A stretch of DNA of 64,000 bases from Hymenobacter artigasi (GCF_012275535.1 NZ_JAAVTK010000002.1:372198-436197); one strand, 5' to 3'. Shown: positions 7,021-16,807, counted from the first letter of the stretch. A program made the numbers and translations. The notes: a model not told the origin generated them from the letters alone.

Positions 7021-8685
7021 CTACTCCACCAGCACGCCGATGTAATAGTTCAACGTGTCAATTTCCAGGTTTTCCCGGGTGGCGCCGGCCAGCTCCTTCA
7101 CCTCCGCAAACTTGGTGGTGGGCTGAACGAACCGGTAGTCGCCGCCCTTGAGCCGCACCCGCACGGGCAGGTCGAACTTATCGACGTCGGCAATCCAGCG
7201 GGCCAGGGTTTTGCCGTCTTCGAAGCGGATTTCGAGGGTAGGAATATTGCGGTGGCGCAGGTACTGGTCGAATACGCGGGTGAAGTCACGGCCGCTTTCG
7301 CGGTTGAGGTAGTCGATGATTTGCTGGCCCGTCACGGTTTGGTGGTAGAAGGTGCTGGAGAGGCCGCGCAGGATTTGCCGCCACTTTTCGTCGTTGTTCA
7401 CCACGGTGCGCAGCATGTTCAGCATCGCGCTGCCCTTGTCGTACATATCGGCGGAGCCCTCCTTGTTCACGCCGTAGGGGCCGATGATGGGGCCGTCGTT
7501 CGAGATGTTGCGGCGCTGGCCGTGGATGTATTCCTGGCCGGCCTGCTTGCCAAACTGGCTTTCCACGAACAGGGCTTCGGAGTAGGTGGTGAAGCTTTCG
7601 TGCACCCACATATCGGCGATATCCTTACTCGTAATGTTGTTGCCGAACCACTCGTGGCCGCTTTCGTGGATGATGATGAAGTCCCACTTCAGGCCCCAGC
7701 CGGTGTTGCTGCGGTCTTTGCCGAGGTAGCCGTTCTGGTATTTGTTGCCGTAGGCCACGGCGCTCTGGTGCTCCATGCCGAGGTGCGGGGCGTCCACCAG
7801 CTTGTAGCCGTCGCGGTACCACGGGTACGGGCCGAACCAGTGTTCCATCGATTTCAGCATCGGCTTCACGTTGGCGGCAAACTGGGTTCTGGCCTTGACA
7901 AGGTTTTCGGGCAGCACCCAATAGTCAAGGGTTAAAGGCCCTTTTTCGCCCTGGTACTGGTCGGAGAAGTGCTGGTAGTCGCCCACGTTCAGGGCCACGT
8001 CGTAGTTATTGATGGGGTTGGTTACGGCCCAGTCGAAGCGGGTGTAGCCGTCTTTGAGCTTGGTCGCTTTGCGCAGGCGGCCGTTCGAAACATCCTTCAG
8101 ACCCTGCGGCACGCTGATGCTGATGAGCATGCTGTCCACCTCATCGGCCTGCTGGTCCTTGGTGGGCCACCAGATGCTGGCGCCCGTGCCCTGGCAGGCG
8201 GTAGCCACCCAGGGCTTGCCCGCCGCATCGGTGGTAAAGACCATGCCGCCATCCCAGGGCGCTTTTTTGGCTACGGTGGGGTTGCCGGAGTAATACACCG
8301 TGAACTCATCGCGGCGGCCTTTGGCAATGGTTTTGGGGAAGGTGATGAACACCGCATTGGCCTCGCGGACGAAGGGCACGTCGCGGCCCTGGTACTGCAC
8401 CTTATCCACTTGCAGGTTATCGAACAGGTCGAACTGCAGCCGGTCGAAATCCTGCGTGGCCGTGAAGCGGAAGAGGTTGGAGCCGTTGATGAACCGCCGG
8501 GCCGGGTCCAGCTTCACGTCGAGGTGGTAGTAGTTGATGTCGTAGCAGGTGCGGAGCGGGCCGTTGCCGCCGCGCAGGGAATCGGCGCGGGTGAAGGCTT
8601 CGGACTTGGGTTGGAGCAGTTGGGCGGCGGCGGGACTGGCAGCGGCCAGCAGCCCGAGTAGCAGGGCGAGGTTCAGGAATTTCAC
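7021..8685 (-). CDS. M1 family metallopeptidase (aminopeptidase N-like)
   Basis: A 554-residue secreted zinc aminopeptidase. The signal peptide is residues 1-21. The substrate-binding motif GMEHQ (about 303-307, equivalent of GAMEN) precedes the zinc site HESGHEW (H340, H344) with the third ligand E363 in VHESF. Only the N-terminal beta-domain and the catalytic domain are clear; the long C-terminal helical domain of PepN is absent, as is usual for this Bacteroidota subgroup. Translation starts at a GTG (8685), supported by the signal peptide and by a CATCTTTG box 5 nt upstream. It probably trims peptides in the periplasm for nutrition. Confidence 0.92.
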   Translation of the reverse strand: MKFLNLALLLGLLAAASPAAAQLLQPKSEAFTRADSLRGGNGPLRTCYDINYYHLDVKLDPARRFINGSNLFRFTATQDFDRLQFDLFDNLQVDKVQYQGRDVPFVREANAVFITFPKTIAKGRRDEFTVYYSGNPTVAKKAPWDGGMVFTTDAAGKPWVATACQGTGASIWWPTKDQQADEVDSMLISISVPQGLKDVSNGRLRKATKLKDGYTRFDWAVTNPINNYDVALNVGDYQHFSDQYQGEKGPLTLDYWVLPENLVKARTQFAANVKPMLKSMEHWFGPYPWYRDGYKLVDAPHLGMEHQSAVAYGNKYQNGYLGKDRSNTGWGLKWDFIIIHESGHEWFGNNITSKDIADMWVHESFTTYSEALFVESQFGKQAGQEYIHGQRRNISNDGPIIGPYGVNKEGSADMYDKGSAMLNMLRTVVNNDEKWRQILRGLSSTFYHQTVTGQQIIDYLNRESGRDFTRVFDQYLRHRNIPTLEIRFEDGKTLARWIADVDKFDLPVRVRLKGGDYRFVQPTTKFAEVKELAGATRENLEIDTLNYYIGVLVE

Positions 8686-8690
8686 GAAGG

Positions 8691-8698
8691 CAAAGATG
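8691..8698 (-). promoter_or_regulatory. -7 promoter box directly before a GTG start
   Basis: Minus strand CATCTTTG, CCTTC, then GTG (8685): one mismatch to TAnnTTTG at 5 nt spacing, implying a leaderless or nearly leaderless transcript. Confidence 0.4.
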
Positions 8699-8769
8699 GG
8701 CGGGTGGCGTGCTATTGAACGCCGAAAGGCCGGAGCAAATGCCCCGGCCTTCGATTTTTTGTCATACTT

Positions 8770-8844
8770 GCCTGTAGCCCATGCTTTAGCTTATGCCGGA
8801 ACCGGGGTTCAGCACCGGCACCAACTGAAGCTTGGGCTACAGGC
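8770..8844. repeat. Imperfect palindrome with AAGCTnnAGC-type core
   Basis: About 30-bp arms (8770-8799 and 8815-8844) beginning GCCTGTAGCCCA and ending TGGGCTACAGGC, between the divergently read ends of the M1 gene and amtB. It belongs to the same palindrome family as 49208-49283 and 51937-52021. Confidence 0.65.
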
Positions 8845-8854
8845 GCAAGCGCAC

Positions 8855-10183
8855 CTACGCCCCCACCAGCAGCTTTTCCTCGTGCTGGCTCAAATCCAAC
8901 CCCTGCAATTCTTCCTCTTCCGACACGCGCAACGGCGTGATGAGGTCGGTGATTTTGAGCAACACAAACGAGGCGGCGAAAGTGAAGGCCGATACCAGCA
9001 CCAGCGACAGCAGGTGCTTGAGAAACAGCTCCGTGCCCCCGTAGGCGAGGCCATCCACGGCAGCGGCATTCACGGCTTTGCTGGCGAAGATGCCCGTCAT
9101 AATCAGGCCCACCATGCCGCCGATGCCGTGGCAGGGAAACACGTCGAGGGTATCATCGAGGCGCGATTTGGAGCGCAGGTGGGCGAAGAAGTTGCTGGTA
9201 ACCCCGGCAATGACGCCGATGAAGATGCTCACCGGCACCGTCACGAAGCCCGAAGCAGGCGTGATGGCCACCAGGCCCACCACGGCCCCAATGCAGAAGC
9301 CCACCGCAGACAACTTCTTGCCCCGGGCCACATCAAACAGAATCCAGGCCAGGCCGGCGGCCGAAGCGGCCACGTTGGTCGTGGCAAAGGCACTTACGGC
9401 CAACGAATTGGCCCCCACGGCCGAGCCGGCATTAAACCCAAACCAGCCGAACCACAGCAGGCCCGTGCCAAGCAGTACAAACGGAATATTAGCCGGCGGC
9501 AACACCTCGGCCGCGCCGTGCGACTTGCGGGGCTTCAGGTACATGGCCGAGGCCAGCGCGGCCCAGCCCGCCGACATGTGCACCACGGTGCCACCCGCAA
9601 AATCGAGCACGCCCAGCTTAAACAGGAAGCCATCGGGGTGCCACACCCAGTGCGCCAGCGGCGCATACACCACCACGCTAAACAGCACAATGAAAAGGAT
9701 ATAGGACTTGAAATTGATGCGCTCGGCAATGGAGCCGGTGATGAGCGCCGGGGTGATGATGGCAAATTTCATCTGGAAAAATGCGAACAGCATCAGCGGA
9801 ATGGTGGGCGCCAGCGACCACGGCTTGCCGTCGAGCACGCCCCTGAAGAGGAAGAACGTGCGCGGGTCGCCCACGAAACCGCCCAGCGAGTCGCCAAACG
9901 CCATACTAAAGCCCACCACCACCCACAGCAGGCTGATGATACCCATGGCCACGAAGCTCTGCAACATGGTGGAAATCACATTTTTGGAGTTCACCATGCC
10001 GCCGTAGAAGAAGGCCAGGCCGGGCGTCATGAGCAGCACCAGGGCGGTGGCGCACAGCATCCAAGCGGTGTCGCCGGTATCAATGCCTTCGGTGACGATG
10101 GTGGTGGGCAGCGCCGGCATAAAGGTGGCCAGCAGGCCCAGCGCCAGCAATAGCAGCAGGGGAATGTAATTGGGCTTTTGCAT
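8855..10183 (-). CDS. amtB: Ammonium transporter (Amt family)
   Basis: A 442-residue integral membrane protein with about 11 transmembrane helices, conducting ammonium across the inner membrane. Seen: a hydrophobic N-terminal segment, LLMTPGLAFFYGGMV with the Amt signature around residue 55, DFAGGTVVHMSAGWAAL (about 205-221) with one pore histidine, and HGIGGMVGLIMTGIFA near 350 with the second. Length is typical. No GlnK/PII gene is adjacent; instead a DUF4468 protein and a BBP2-type porin follow upstream on the same strand, suggesting a nitrogen-uptake group (inference). Confidence 0.96.
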   Translation of the reverse strand: MQKPNYIPLLLLLALGLLATFMPALPTTIVTEGIDTGDTAWMLCATALVLLMTPGLAFFYGGMVNSKNVISTMLQSFVAMGIISLLWVVVGFSMAFGDSLGGFVGDPRTFFLFRGVLDGKPWSLAPTIPLMLFAFFQMKFAIITPALITGSIAERINFKSYILFIVLFSVVVYAPLAHWVWHPDGFLFKLGVLDFAGGTVVHMSAGWAALASAMYLKPRKSHGAAEVLPPANIPFVLLGTGLLWFGWFGFNAGSAVGANSLAVSAFATTNVAASAAGLAWILFDVARGKKLSAVGFCIGAVVGLVAITPASGFVTVPVSIFIGVIAGVTSNFFAHLRSKSRLDDTLDVFPCHGIGGMVGLIMTGIFASKAVNAAAVDGLAYGGTELFLKHLLSLVLVSAFTFAASFVLLKITDLITPLRVSEEEELQGLDLSQHEEKLLVGA

Positions 10184-10233
10184 TGGGGCTTTGGGGGTTA
10201 GGAACTGATTGAGAATTGATTGCAGGAGCGGCG

Positions 10234-10797
10234 CTACCAGTCGGCCGCGCGCGAAACGGTGGGGGCTGGCGGTTTGGGCACGGCAAGCATGGCGGCTTTC
10301 AGTTGGTCGGCCAGGCTGGTCACGGCCAGGAGCGTGTCGTGGCGGTGGGCTTCCCAGAGCTTCTGCCAGCCGGGGGCGGTGGCGTCTTCCAGGGGCTTGG
10401 TCTGGCCGGTGGGCTCGGGGTGGGCATTGCGGTCGTCGCGGTAGTAGGCAAAGGTGAAATCGGTGAACTGCGCGCGGTAGCGGCCCTTTTTCACCTCCAC
10501 CGTGAGGCGGTACTGCACCTTGCCGTGCAGCTTTTTGGTGATGTAGCCGTGGTCGTACACCCCAAAAGCGTGGGCGGCCTCCAGGCGGCCGGCCGCCGAG
10601 TCGGCCACGGCCAGCGCGTAGCCCCGGCGGCTCAGCCAGGCCTTGGCGTGAGCGTAGAGCACGCCGGCCGCCAGCGAATCGGCGGGCACCACGGCACCAA
10701 AGCCCGCCCGCCCCGCCTCATCGAGCGGCAGCACCTGCGCCTCGGCCACCGAAACGATGAGCAGAAGCGCCGTAAACAGGCAGAGCAGCAGGCGCAT
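10234..10797 (-). CDS. DUF4468 domain-containing secreted protein
   Basis: A 187-residue protein with a clear signal peptide (about residues 1-20) and a DUF4468 domain: an N-terminal helix with LYAHAKAWLSRRGY, a strand pair with VQYRLTVEVKKGRYRAQFTDFTF and a C-terminal region ending in helices. DUF4468 is a Bacteroidota family with a TBP-like fold, usually periplasmic, of unknown function. It sits 51 bp upstream of amtB and 60 bp downstream of a porin gene, all on the minus strand, so co-transcription is likely. Confidence 0.8.
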   Translation of the reverse strand: MRLLLCLFTALLLIVSVAEAQVLPLDEAGRAGFGAVVPADSLAAGVLYAHAKAWLSRRGYALAVADSAAGRLEAAHAFGVYDHGYITKKLHGKVQYRLTVEVKKGRYRAQFTDFTFAYYRDDRNAHPEPTGQTKPLEDATAPGWQKLWEAHRHDTLLAVTSLADQLKAAMLAVPKPPAPTVSRAADW

Positions 10798-10856
10798 AGC
10801 AGGGCGAAGGAATAGCGGCAGAACAACCAGACAAACAGCGCGGACCAGCCGGCGCG

Positions 10857-12065
10857 TCAGTACTTGTAGATGAAGGCCACGCCCAGCGTGGTTTGCGTGG
10901 CGGTGCCCTGGCCCAGGCGGTTTTCGTAGTATTTGCCGGGCGCGGAATCGAAGCGAAACTCCGGCTTCACAATTATCTTGCTGGCGGCCAGCGCAATCGG
11001 GGCCGTTATGGTCAGGGAGTGGTTGCGGGTTTGCAGGTAGCGTATCGCGTGCTGGTCCTCGAAGTATTCGTAGCGCACGCCCAGGCCCAGCACGTCGCTG
11101 AACGCGTAGTTGGAGTAGAGGGCCACGCCGCCCCAGTCGGGGGTGGTGCTGCCGTAGTGCTCCTCGCAGGCCGAGGTTTCCGCCGCCGACTCCCCCGCGA
11201 AGTGGTAGCGGCCATAGGCCGCGTTCAGGCCGAGGTAGAACGTGGGCGTGACCTGGTAGCTGGTGGTGAGGTCGAACAGCTGGCGGGTGTAGTTGCCGCA
11301 GCCGCTGGGCAGCGCCCCGCTGCTCACCAGCGAGTTGAGGTAGGTATCGTCGCCGTAGCCGCCGATGTAGTTGAAGTACACCGTCCAGGTGCTCAGGGGC
11401 TTGAAGGAGAACTGCCCGATGACCGACTTCTGCTTGTTATCGTCGGTGAGGTTGTCCCAGTTGTTCACCACGCCCAGCATCAGCGACGTGTGGCTGTTGA
11501 AGGCATAGGCCGTTTTGAGGCCGATGTGGTAAAAAGGGCCGTTGTTGAACAGGTTCGAGAGCGAGTAATTGTAGTTCAGCGGCGCGTCAATCACCTCGTA
11601 TCCAATGTGGGTGCCAAACTGCCCCACCGTGAAGCTGAGCCTGGACGTGGCCCGGTAGGTGAAATACGCCTGCTTAATGGCCGCCGACGTGCCATACAGC
11701 GCCGCGCCGTAGGGCGACTGCGGCCGGTAGGAGTTGAAAGCCCCGGCGGTATTGCCGAAGTTGCCCAGCTCGGCGTTCGGCCCGAAGGTGAGGTCGACCA
11801 GCATATCGGTCTTGCGGCTCGAATAGCCCAGCTTGGCCTGCACTAGGCCCAGGGCAAACTGGTCGGTGAGGCGGTCGAAGGCCCGGCCAGCCAGTTGGTC
11901 GACGCCCAGCAGGTTGCCCGACTTGGGCCGGTTGAAGGCCGTGAGACAATACGAGTCGATGTAGCCCGATATGGTCAGCTTGCCGGTATCGGTGGTATCA
12001 GTTGCCTGGGCGTGGGCCAGCAGACTGGTCGCGGCCAGCGTGAGCGAGAGTAATGGTTTTTTCAT
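10857..12065 (-). CDS. Outer-membrane beta-barrel porin (BBP2-type)
   Basis: A 402-residue outer-membrane protein: signal peptide (about 1-19), then alternating amphipathic strands with aromatic girdles through to the C-terminal strand TTLGVAFIYKY ending on an aromatic-rich residue set. The start LTISGYIDSYCLTAFNRPK and later VGQFGTHIGYEVIDAPLNYNYSL match the putative beta-barrel porin-2 (BBP2) family. It probably passes small solutes across the outer membrane; next to amtB the solute could be ammonium or another nitrogen source (inference). Divergent AT-rich DNA upstream holds a likely promoter. Confidence 0.82.
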   Translation of the reverse strand: MKKPLLSLTLAATSLLAHAQATDTTDTGKLTISGYIDSYCLTAFNRPKSGNLLGVDQLAGRAFDRLTDQFALGLVQAKLGYSSRKTDMLVDLTFGPNAELGNFGNTAGAFNSYRPQSPYGAALYGTSAAIKQAYFTYRATSRLSFTVGQFGTHIGYEVIDAPLNYNYSLSNLFNNGPFYHIGLKTAYAFNSHTSLMLGVVNNWDNLTDDNKQKSVIGQFSFKPLSTWTVYFNYIGGYGDDTYLNSLVSSGALPSGCGNYTRQLFDLTTSYQVTPTFYLGLNAAYGRYHFAGESAAETSACEEHYGSTTPDWGGVALYSNYAFSDVLGLGVRYEYFEDQHAIRYLQTRNHSLTITAPIALAASKIIVKPEFRFDSAPGKYYENRLGQGTATQTTLGVAFIYKY

Positions 12066-12097
12066 AGACGCAGCGCATGAAGAGGACAGTTAAACCA

Positions 12098-12126
12098 CAA
12101 AATCACAAGTTTTTTCAGCGTCAAAA
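12098..12126 (-). promoter_or_regulatory. Candidate promoter of porin/DUF4468/amtB group
   Basis: Minus strand TTTTG (12122-12126), a 16-bp spacer, then TGATTTTG (12098-12105), one mismatch from TAnnTTTG, 32 bp upstream of the porin ATG. Spacing is slightly short, so this is tentative. Confidence 0.35.
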
Positions 12127-12607
12127 GCATACCCTATATTTTGAAGGTATATTTATTGTTTTTTACTTATTAATTTCCATTAATACCCTCTTTTATCAAG
12201 TCATTTTTATTTATTAATCATATCTAATTCAAATATGCCATCCATAATAAGGCCATTTGATAATTATTTCATTTTTTCAAATCTAGCTCACACTTACCCT
12301 ACATACTAATTTTCGTATGTTACCATTATGTTACCTAGCCTTGCTATCAGCCTGACATGCAGTGCGCAAACGATGGCTATCTACTCTCGCACCCGTGGTC
12401 TTCACTCCGATTGATGCTCACTAGTCAGAATCCCGCCTGGGGAGCGATACAGCTCCCGGACAGGGCCAGTTTGGGCGGTCTGGCGCAGGCAGCGGCATCT
12501 TTGTAGTCGGTTGGCCGTAGGCTGCGCCACGGGTAGGTGCCATTGGCGGCGCGAGTGGGCGGCACGTCCACAGGCCCAGGCTTTTTTTCGACTGCACTTT
12601 TTATCTC
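12127..12607. other. AT-rich intergenic region
   Basis: About 480 bp without a supported gene. 12120-12400 is strikingly AT-rich compared with the surroundings and contains runs of TTTTTTAC and TTTATTTATTAAT. It separates the divergent porin and EamA genes and presumably carries their promoters and upstream control sites. Confidence 0.5.
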
Positions 12608-13531
12608 ATGTCCGATATTCGTCCGGCCGCGCCTTCGCGGGCCGCGCTGTTCACCGCTTTTGCGCTCGTCTACCTCATCTGGGGCTCTACTTATCTGGTG
12701 ATGAAGTTTGCCGTGGCCAGCATGCCGCCGTTGCTCATGGCCGGCACGCGCTACGGGCTGGCGGGTGGGCTGCTCTACGGCTTCATGCGCTGGCGCGGCG
12801 AGCCCGCCCCTACGCTGCGCGGCTGGGGCTATGCGGCTATTATTGGCGTGTGCTTGCTGGGGTTTGGCAATGGCGGCACCACGCTGGGCGTGATGTATCT
12901 GCCCAGCGGCATCACGGCGCTGCTGGTGGCCACGGTGCCTATGTTTCTGGCGGTGCTGGGGTGGCTGAGCGGCGTTTCGCCCCGGCCCACCAAGTGGGTA
13001 GCGCTGGGGCTGGGCGCGGGCATGGCGGGCATGTACCTGCTGGCGGCGCACCCCACGGCCACGGCCGTGAAGGTGCCGGGCCACCAGGGCCTGGGCATGG
13101 TCATCGTGCTGGTGGCTTCTCTGGTGTGGTCCATCGGGTCGCTCTATGCCAAAAACCACCAGCCCGCGCCGTCGCCCTTCGCCTCGGGCGGCATGCAAAT
13201 GCTGTGCGGCGGCGTAGTCATGCTCATCGTGGGGCTGGCGCGGGGCGAAGCCGATGGCTTCACGCTGGCGCAGGTCACCACCAAGTCGTGGGTGGCGTAT
13301 GCCTACCTGGTCACGGTGGGCTCTATTGTCGCGTTCACGGCCTACATCTGGCTGCTGCGGGCCGTGGAGCCGGCGCTGGCAGGCACCTACGCTTTTGTGA
13401 ACCCCGTGGTGGCCGTGCTGCTGGGCTGGGCCTTCGCCGGCGAAAGTCTTAGCGTCGGAATGCTGGGCGGCGCGGCTCTTATTGTGGTGGCCGTGGCGCT
13501 GGTTCTGCTGGGCGGGCGACGAAAAGCCTAG
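12608..13531 (+). CDS. EamA family (DMT) transporter
   Basis: A 307-residue inner-membrane protein with ten predicted transmembrane helices made of two EamA repeats (about residues 15-145 and 160-300). The first helix holds LVYLIWGSTYLVMKFAV, characteristic of the drug/metabolite transporter superfamily and the YedA-like group. Members export amino acids, metabolites or drugs; the substrate here cannot be read from sequence. It stands alone on the + strand. Confidence 0.9.
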   Translation: MSDIRPAAPSRAALFTAFALVYLIWGSTYLVMKFAVASMPPLLMAGTRYGLAGGLLYGFMRWRGEPAPTLRGWGYAAIIGVCLLGFGNGGTTLGVMYLPSGITALLVATVPMFLAVLGWLSGVSPRPTKWVALGLGAGMAGMYLLAAHPTATAVKVPGHQGLGMVIVLVASLVWSIGSLYAKNHQPAPSPFASGGMQMLCGGVVMLIVGLARGEADGFTLAQVTTKSWVAYAYLVTVGSIVAFTAYIWLLRAVEPALAGTYAFVNPVVAVLLGWAFAGESLSVGMLGGAALIVVAVALVLLGGRRKA

Positions 13532-13647
13532 CGTTGTTGTTAAGTAGTCAGCAATCAAATTTCGTCTACTTAATAATCAGCCTGTTGATTTCTGCCTGAC
13601 TACCGATGCCTGACTAATTAGCAGCTGAACCCTCGCTATTCTCGCCC

Positions 13648-14043
13648 ATGCTCATCCCTGCCCTCCCCGACCTGCACACCGAAGCCGACATCATCCAGCT
13701 GGTTGATGCCTTTTACGCCCGCGTGGATGCTGACGACCTGCTGCGCCCCATTTTCCACGACGTGGCGCGGGTAGACTGGCAGGCCCACCTGCCCAAGATG
13801 TACGATTTCTGGAGCAGCGTGCTGCTGGGCACGAGCCGCTACAAGGGGCGGCCCATGGCCCGGCACTTTCCGCTGCCCATTCAGGCGGCGCACTTCCAGC
13901 GGTGGCTGGCGCTGTTCAGCGCCACCGTCGATGCCCTCTTCATTGGCCCCAAAGCCGACGAAGCCAAAACCAAAGCCCGCAACATCGGAGCCATGTTCGA
14001 GCACCGCATGGCGCCCAACCCGTTGTCGCTGCTTGGCGGCTAG
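13648..14043 (+). CDS. Group III truncated hemoglobin
   Basis: A 131-residue truncated globin. The group III signature is clear: an early helix with LVDAFYARVDADDLLRPIF, a central LPKMYDFWSSVLLG, and LPIQAAHFQRWLALF carrying the likely proximal heme ligand H82. Family members bind O2 or NO and are linked to nitrosative stress or microaerobic growth. Length is standard. TATTCTCG lies just before the start codon. No partner reductase is adjacent. Confidence 0.88.
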   Translation: MLIPALPDLHTEADIIQLVDAFYARVDADDLLRPIFHDVARVDWQAHLPKMYDFWSSVLLGTSRYKGRPMARHFPLPIQAAHFQRWLALFSATVDALFIGPKADEAKTKARNIGAMFEHRMAPNPLSLLGG

Positions 14044-14047
14044 TGCT

Positions 14048-14575
14048 TTACAGAGGCTGCCATTCGCCGTGCGCCGGCCGCACCCCGCGCAATAGGGCCG
14101 TGCCACCGGCCAGCACCAGCGCATCCTCGCCCACGCCCACCAGCGCAACGGGCGTATCCGTCTGCTTGCTGATGCCTGTGCGCAGCGCGTAGCTCACAAA
14201 CGTGGCCGCCACGGCCGCCAGCCCACCCAGCATGCCGCCGCTCAGGGCGCTGCCGTGGCGCGATTTGTACCATGCCGCTCCCACCAGCGCCCCCGAGAGC
14301 AGCCGGCCCAGCAGCACTGGCGGAGCCGTGCGGTCGGGGGTACTGGGCAGCTTGTCCATCACTAGCTCGCCGGCGGCCATCACCTTCAGCAGCTTTGCGG
14401 TACCGGGCTTTTGCAGAAACCGCAGTGGCGACTTTGCCAGGCCGCTATGCGGCTGCCGCGAGAGGTAGTGGCTCAGGAAAGCCGGCGCGCTCATGCTGCG
14501 CATGCCGGCGAGGGTGGCAAAGCCCATCACGGGCCAGAATTTAGCGGAGCGTTGGGGGCTGGTCGATTTTTTCAT
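14048..14575 (-). CDS. DUF4126 family membrane protein
   Basis: A 175-residue protein with several hydrophobic segments (about 15-35, 88-103, 113-130, 140-160). The pattern FATLAGMRSMSAPAFLSHYL near the N-terminus and the GRLLSGALVGA segment near residue 88 match DUF4126, a family of small membrane proteins of unknown function. It converges with the globin gene, 4 bp apart. Confidence 0.75.
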   Translation of the reverse strand: MKKSTSPQRSAKFWPVMGFATLAGMRSMSAPAFLSHYLSRQPHSGLAKSPLRFLQKPGTAKLLKVMAAGELVMDKLPSTPDRTAPPVLLGRLLSGALVGAAWYKSRHGSALSGGMLGGLAAVAATFVSYALRTGISKQTDTPVALVGVGEDALVLAGGTALLRGVRPAHGEWQPL

Positions 14576-14630
14576 GGTGCAGGAAAGTAGCGGTTCTTAT
14601 AACGAAAATCAGCAGCATTGGGCTGGCTCA

Positions 14631-14680
14631 GGCACAAAAAAAGCGGCCGGCAATAATTGCCGGCCGCTTTTTTTGTGCCT
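14631..14680. terminator. Strong bidirectional terminator near sucB
   Basis: A perfect palindrome with stem AAGCGGCCGGCAA/TTGCCGGCCGCTT, loop TAA, flanked by A and T tracts. On the minus strand it terminates sucB, which stops at 14697. Confidence 0.9.
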
Positions 14681-14696
14681 GATACTTCGTTTTCGC

Positions 14697-16361
14697 CTAC
14701 ACGCCGAACATCATGCGGGTGGGGTCTTCGAGCAGCTCCTTCACGCGCACCAGGAACGATACCGACTCGCGGCCGTCGATTATGCGGTGGTCGTAGCTCA
14801 GGGCCAGGTACATCATAGGGCGAATCACTACCTGGCCGTTTTCGGCGATGGGGCGCTGAATGATGTTGTGCATGCCCAGAATGGCCGATTGCGGCGCATT
14901 GATGATGGGCGTGCTGAGCATGGAGCCGAAAACGCCGCCGTTGGTGAGCGTGAACGTGCCGCCGGTCATCTGCTCGATGGTGAGCTTGTTGTCGCGGGCC
15001 AGGCCGGCCAGGCGCACCACTTCCTTCTCAATGCCCTCGAAGCTCAGCTGCTCAGCGTTGCGAATCACGGGCACCACCAGGCCTTTCGGGGCCGATACGG
15101 CAATGCTGATGTCGCAGAAGTCGTTGAACACGATGTCGGTGCCGTCAATCTGGGCATTCACCGAAGGCCACTCCTGCAGGGCCACGCACACGGCCTTCGT
15201 GAAGAAGGACATGAAGCCAAGGCCTACGCCGTTCTTGGCCTTGAACTGGTCTTTGAACTTGTTGCGCAGGTCCATGATGGGCTGCATGTTCACCTCGTTG
15301 AAGGTGGTGAGCATGGCCGTTTCGTTTTTCACCGTTACCAGGCGGCGGGCCACTGTTTTGCGCAGGTTGCTCATGCGCTCGCGGCGCACTTCGCGGCTGC
15401 CGCCGGCTGGTGCTGGGCTGCTGGTGCCTGGTGCCTGGGCTACTGCCGGAGCGACTTGGGGAGCGGGCGCAGCAGCAGGCTTGGCCTGGGCATTCTGCGC
15501 GTCTTCCTTCGTAATGCGGCCATCGCGGCCGGTCCCGGCTACATCGGCAGCGGCAATGCCTTTCTCCCCGAGAATCTTGCCAGCGGCCGGCGAGGGCACG
15601 CCGGTAGCATAAGTAGCCGCGCCCCCAGCGGCCGGGGCCGAGGCCAGCGCCGCCACGGGAGCCGCCGCAGCAGCGGTAGCTGGAGCGGCGCCGTGAGGCA
15701 CTTGTCCCCCACCGCCCTCAATGCGCGCAATCACGGCACCGATGCTAATGGTTTCGCCTTCCTTAACGGCGTGGCGCAGGATACCGGCCGCCTCGGCGGG
15801 CAGCTCAAACGTGGCCTTGTCCGATTCGAGCTCGGCAATAACTTCATCGCGGCTCACCTGGGCCCCGTCCTCTTTCAGCCATTTGGCCACCGTTACCTCC
15901 GCAATGGATTCGCCCACGTTAGGGATTTTCATCTCTACCGAGCCAGCGCCAGCGGCGGGAGCCATCGGAGCCGCAGCGGCCGCGCCACCAGCGGGCGTGC
16001 CGCCGTAGCCGGCCTGGTCGCTGGCGGCCGGATTTTCTTCGCCTTTGTTGATGGGGTCGGCCGCCGGAGCGCTGGCAGCGGCCGGGGCGGGCGCAGTAGC
16101 GGCCGGGACTGGCGCGGCACCAGCGGCGGCACCATCCAATTCAGCAATCACGGTACCGATACCGATGGTTTCACCTTCGGCCACGCGGATTTTCAGGATG
16201 CCATCCGCCTCGGCAGGCAGCTCAAACGTGGCCTTGTCCGATTCTAGCTCGGCAATAACCTCGTCGCGCTTCACGGCCTCGCCGTCTTTCTTGAGCCACT
16301 TGGCAATGGTGACTTCGGTGATGGATTCGCCAACGGCGGGAATTTTGATTTCGAGAGGCAT
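14697..16361 (-). CDS. sucB: 2-oxoglutarate dehydrogenase E2 (dihydrolipoyl succinyltransferase), two lipoyl domains
   Basis: A 554-residue E2 core enzyme of the 2-oxoglutarate dehydrogenase complex, transferring succinyl from lipoamide to CoA. Domain order: lipoyl 1 (about 2-77, lipoylated K43 in ESDKATF), an Ala/Pro-rich linker, lipoyl 2 (about 142-218, K182 in the same motif), a second linker, the E3/E1-binding domain (about 249-285, [14 protein letters not shown]), and the catalytic domain ending in [11 protein letters not shown] with H525 and D529. Two lipoyl domains instead of one is common in Bacteroidota. sucA lies 0.8 kb upstream on the same strand, with a TA pair between. Confidence 0.95.
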   Translation of the reverse strand: MPLEIKIPAVGESITEVTIAKWLKKDGEAVKRDEVIAELESDKATFELPAEADGILKIRVAEGETIGIGTVIAELDGAAAGAAPVPAATAPAPAAASAPAADPINKGEENPAASDQAGYGGTPAGGAAAAAPMAPAAGAGSVEMKIPNVGESIAEVTVAKWLKEDGAQVSRDEVIAELESDKATFELPAEAAGILRHAVKEGETISIGAVIARIEGGGGQVPHGAAPATAAAAAPVAALASAPAAGGAATYATGVPSPAAGKILGEKGIAAADVAGTGRDGRITKEDAQNAQAKPAAAPAPQVAPAVAQAPGTSSPAPAGGSREVRRERMSNLRKTVARRLVTVKNETAMLTTFNEVNMQPIMDLRNKFKDQFKAKNGVGLGFMSFFTKAVCVALQEWPSVNAQIDGTDIVFNDFCDISIAVSAPKGLVVPVIRNAEQLSFEGIEKEVVRLAGLARDNKLTIEQMTGGTFTLTNGGVFGSMLSTPIINAPQSAILGMHNIIQRPIAENGQVVIRPMMYLALSYDHRIIDGRESVSFLVRVKELLEDPTRMMFGV

Positions 16362-16396
16362 GAGAATTAGGGAAAGAATTCGTCTTATCGAGTGAA

Positions 16397-16807
16397 TCAG
16401 ATTAAAAAAGCCTGGGCAATGGGCCTTAGCTTATGACGGAAACCGTGGGCCATTGCCAGCAAATCGGCGGAGGTGTAGTCGGGCGCATCATCGGTTTCGT
16501 AGCGCAATTCAACGGCAAACTCATTAAGCGTAGCAGCATTGGCCAAGTCCTGACTATTAAACTGCACAACACCAGCCTGCTGTAGCGGCCCCATCAACAC
16601 GACCAGGCTGTGAATAAATGGAGCAGGAAGCACCGAGGCAACCAGCACTGCTTTCAAGTACTTTTCGACGGCTTGCTGGCAGTGAAAGCCTATGGTTTCA
16701 TACAGATGCGGGCTACCCAGCACCAGCACACCAGCCGCCTCCATGTCGCGGTCAGCAGTTAGCAGCGACATGGCTACTCGTTTTTGTTGGGGAGTGCTAG
16801 GCTGCAT
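16397..16807 (-). CDS. HEPN domain protein (toxin of MNT-HEPN pair)
   Basis: A protein of about 136 residues with a HEPN domain (PF05168 type): the helix [21 protein letters not shown] (about residues 36-56) and the later [20 protein letters not shown] are characteristic. HEPN partners of MNT proteins act as RNases or as targets of the nucleotidyltransferase. The canonical R-x4-6-H motif is not evident, as in other members of this subgroup. Start at 16807 overlaps the upstream MNT gene by 11 bp; an ATG at 16834 is also possible. The pair lies between sucA and sucB. Confidence 0.8.
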   Translation of the reverse strand: MQPSTPQQKRVAMSLLTADRDMEAAGVLVLGSPHLYETIGFHCQQAVEKYLKAVLVASVLPAPFIHSLVVLMGPLQQAGVVQFNSQDLANAATLNEFAVELRYETDDAPDYTSADLLAMAHGFRHKLRPIAQAFLI

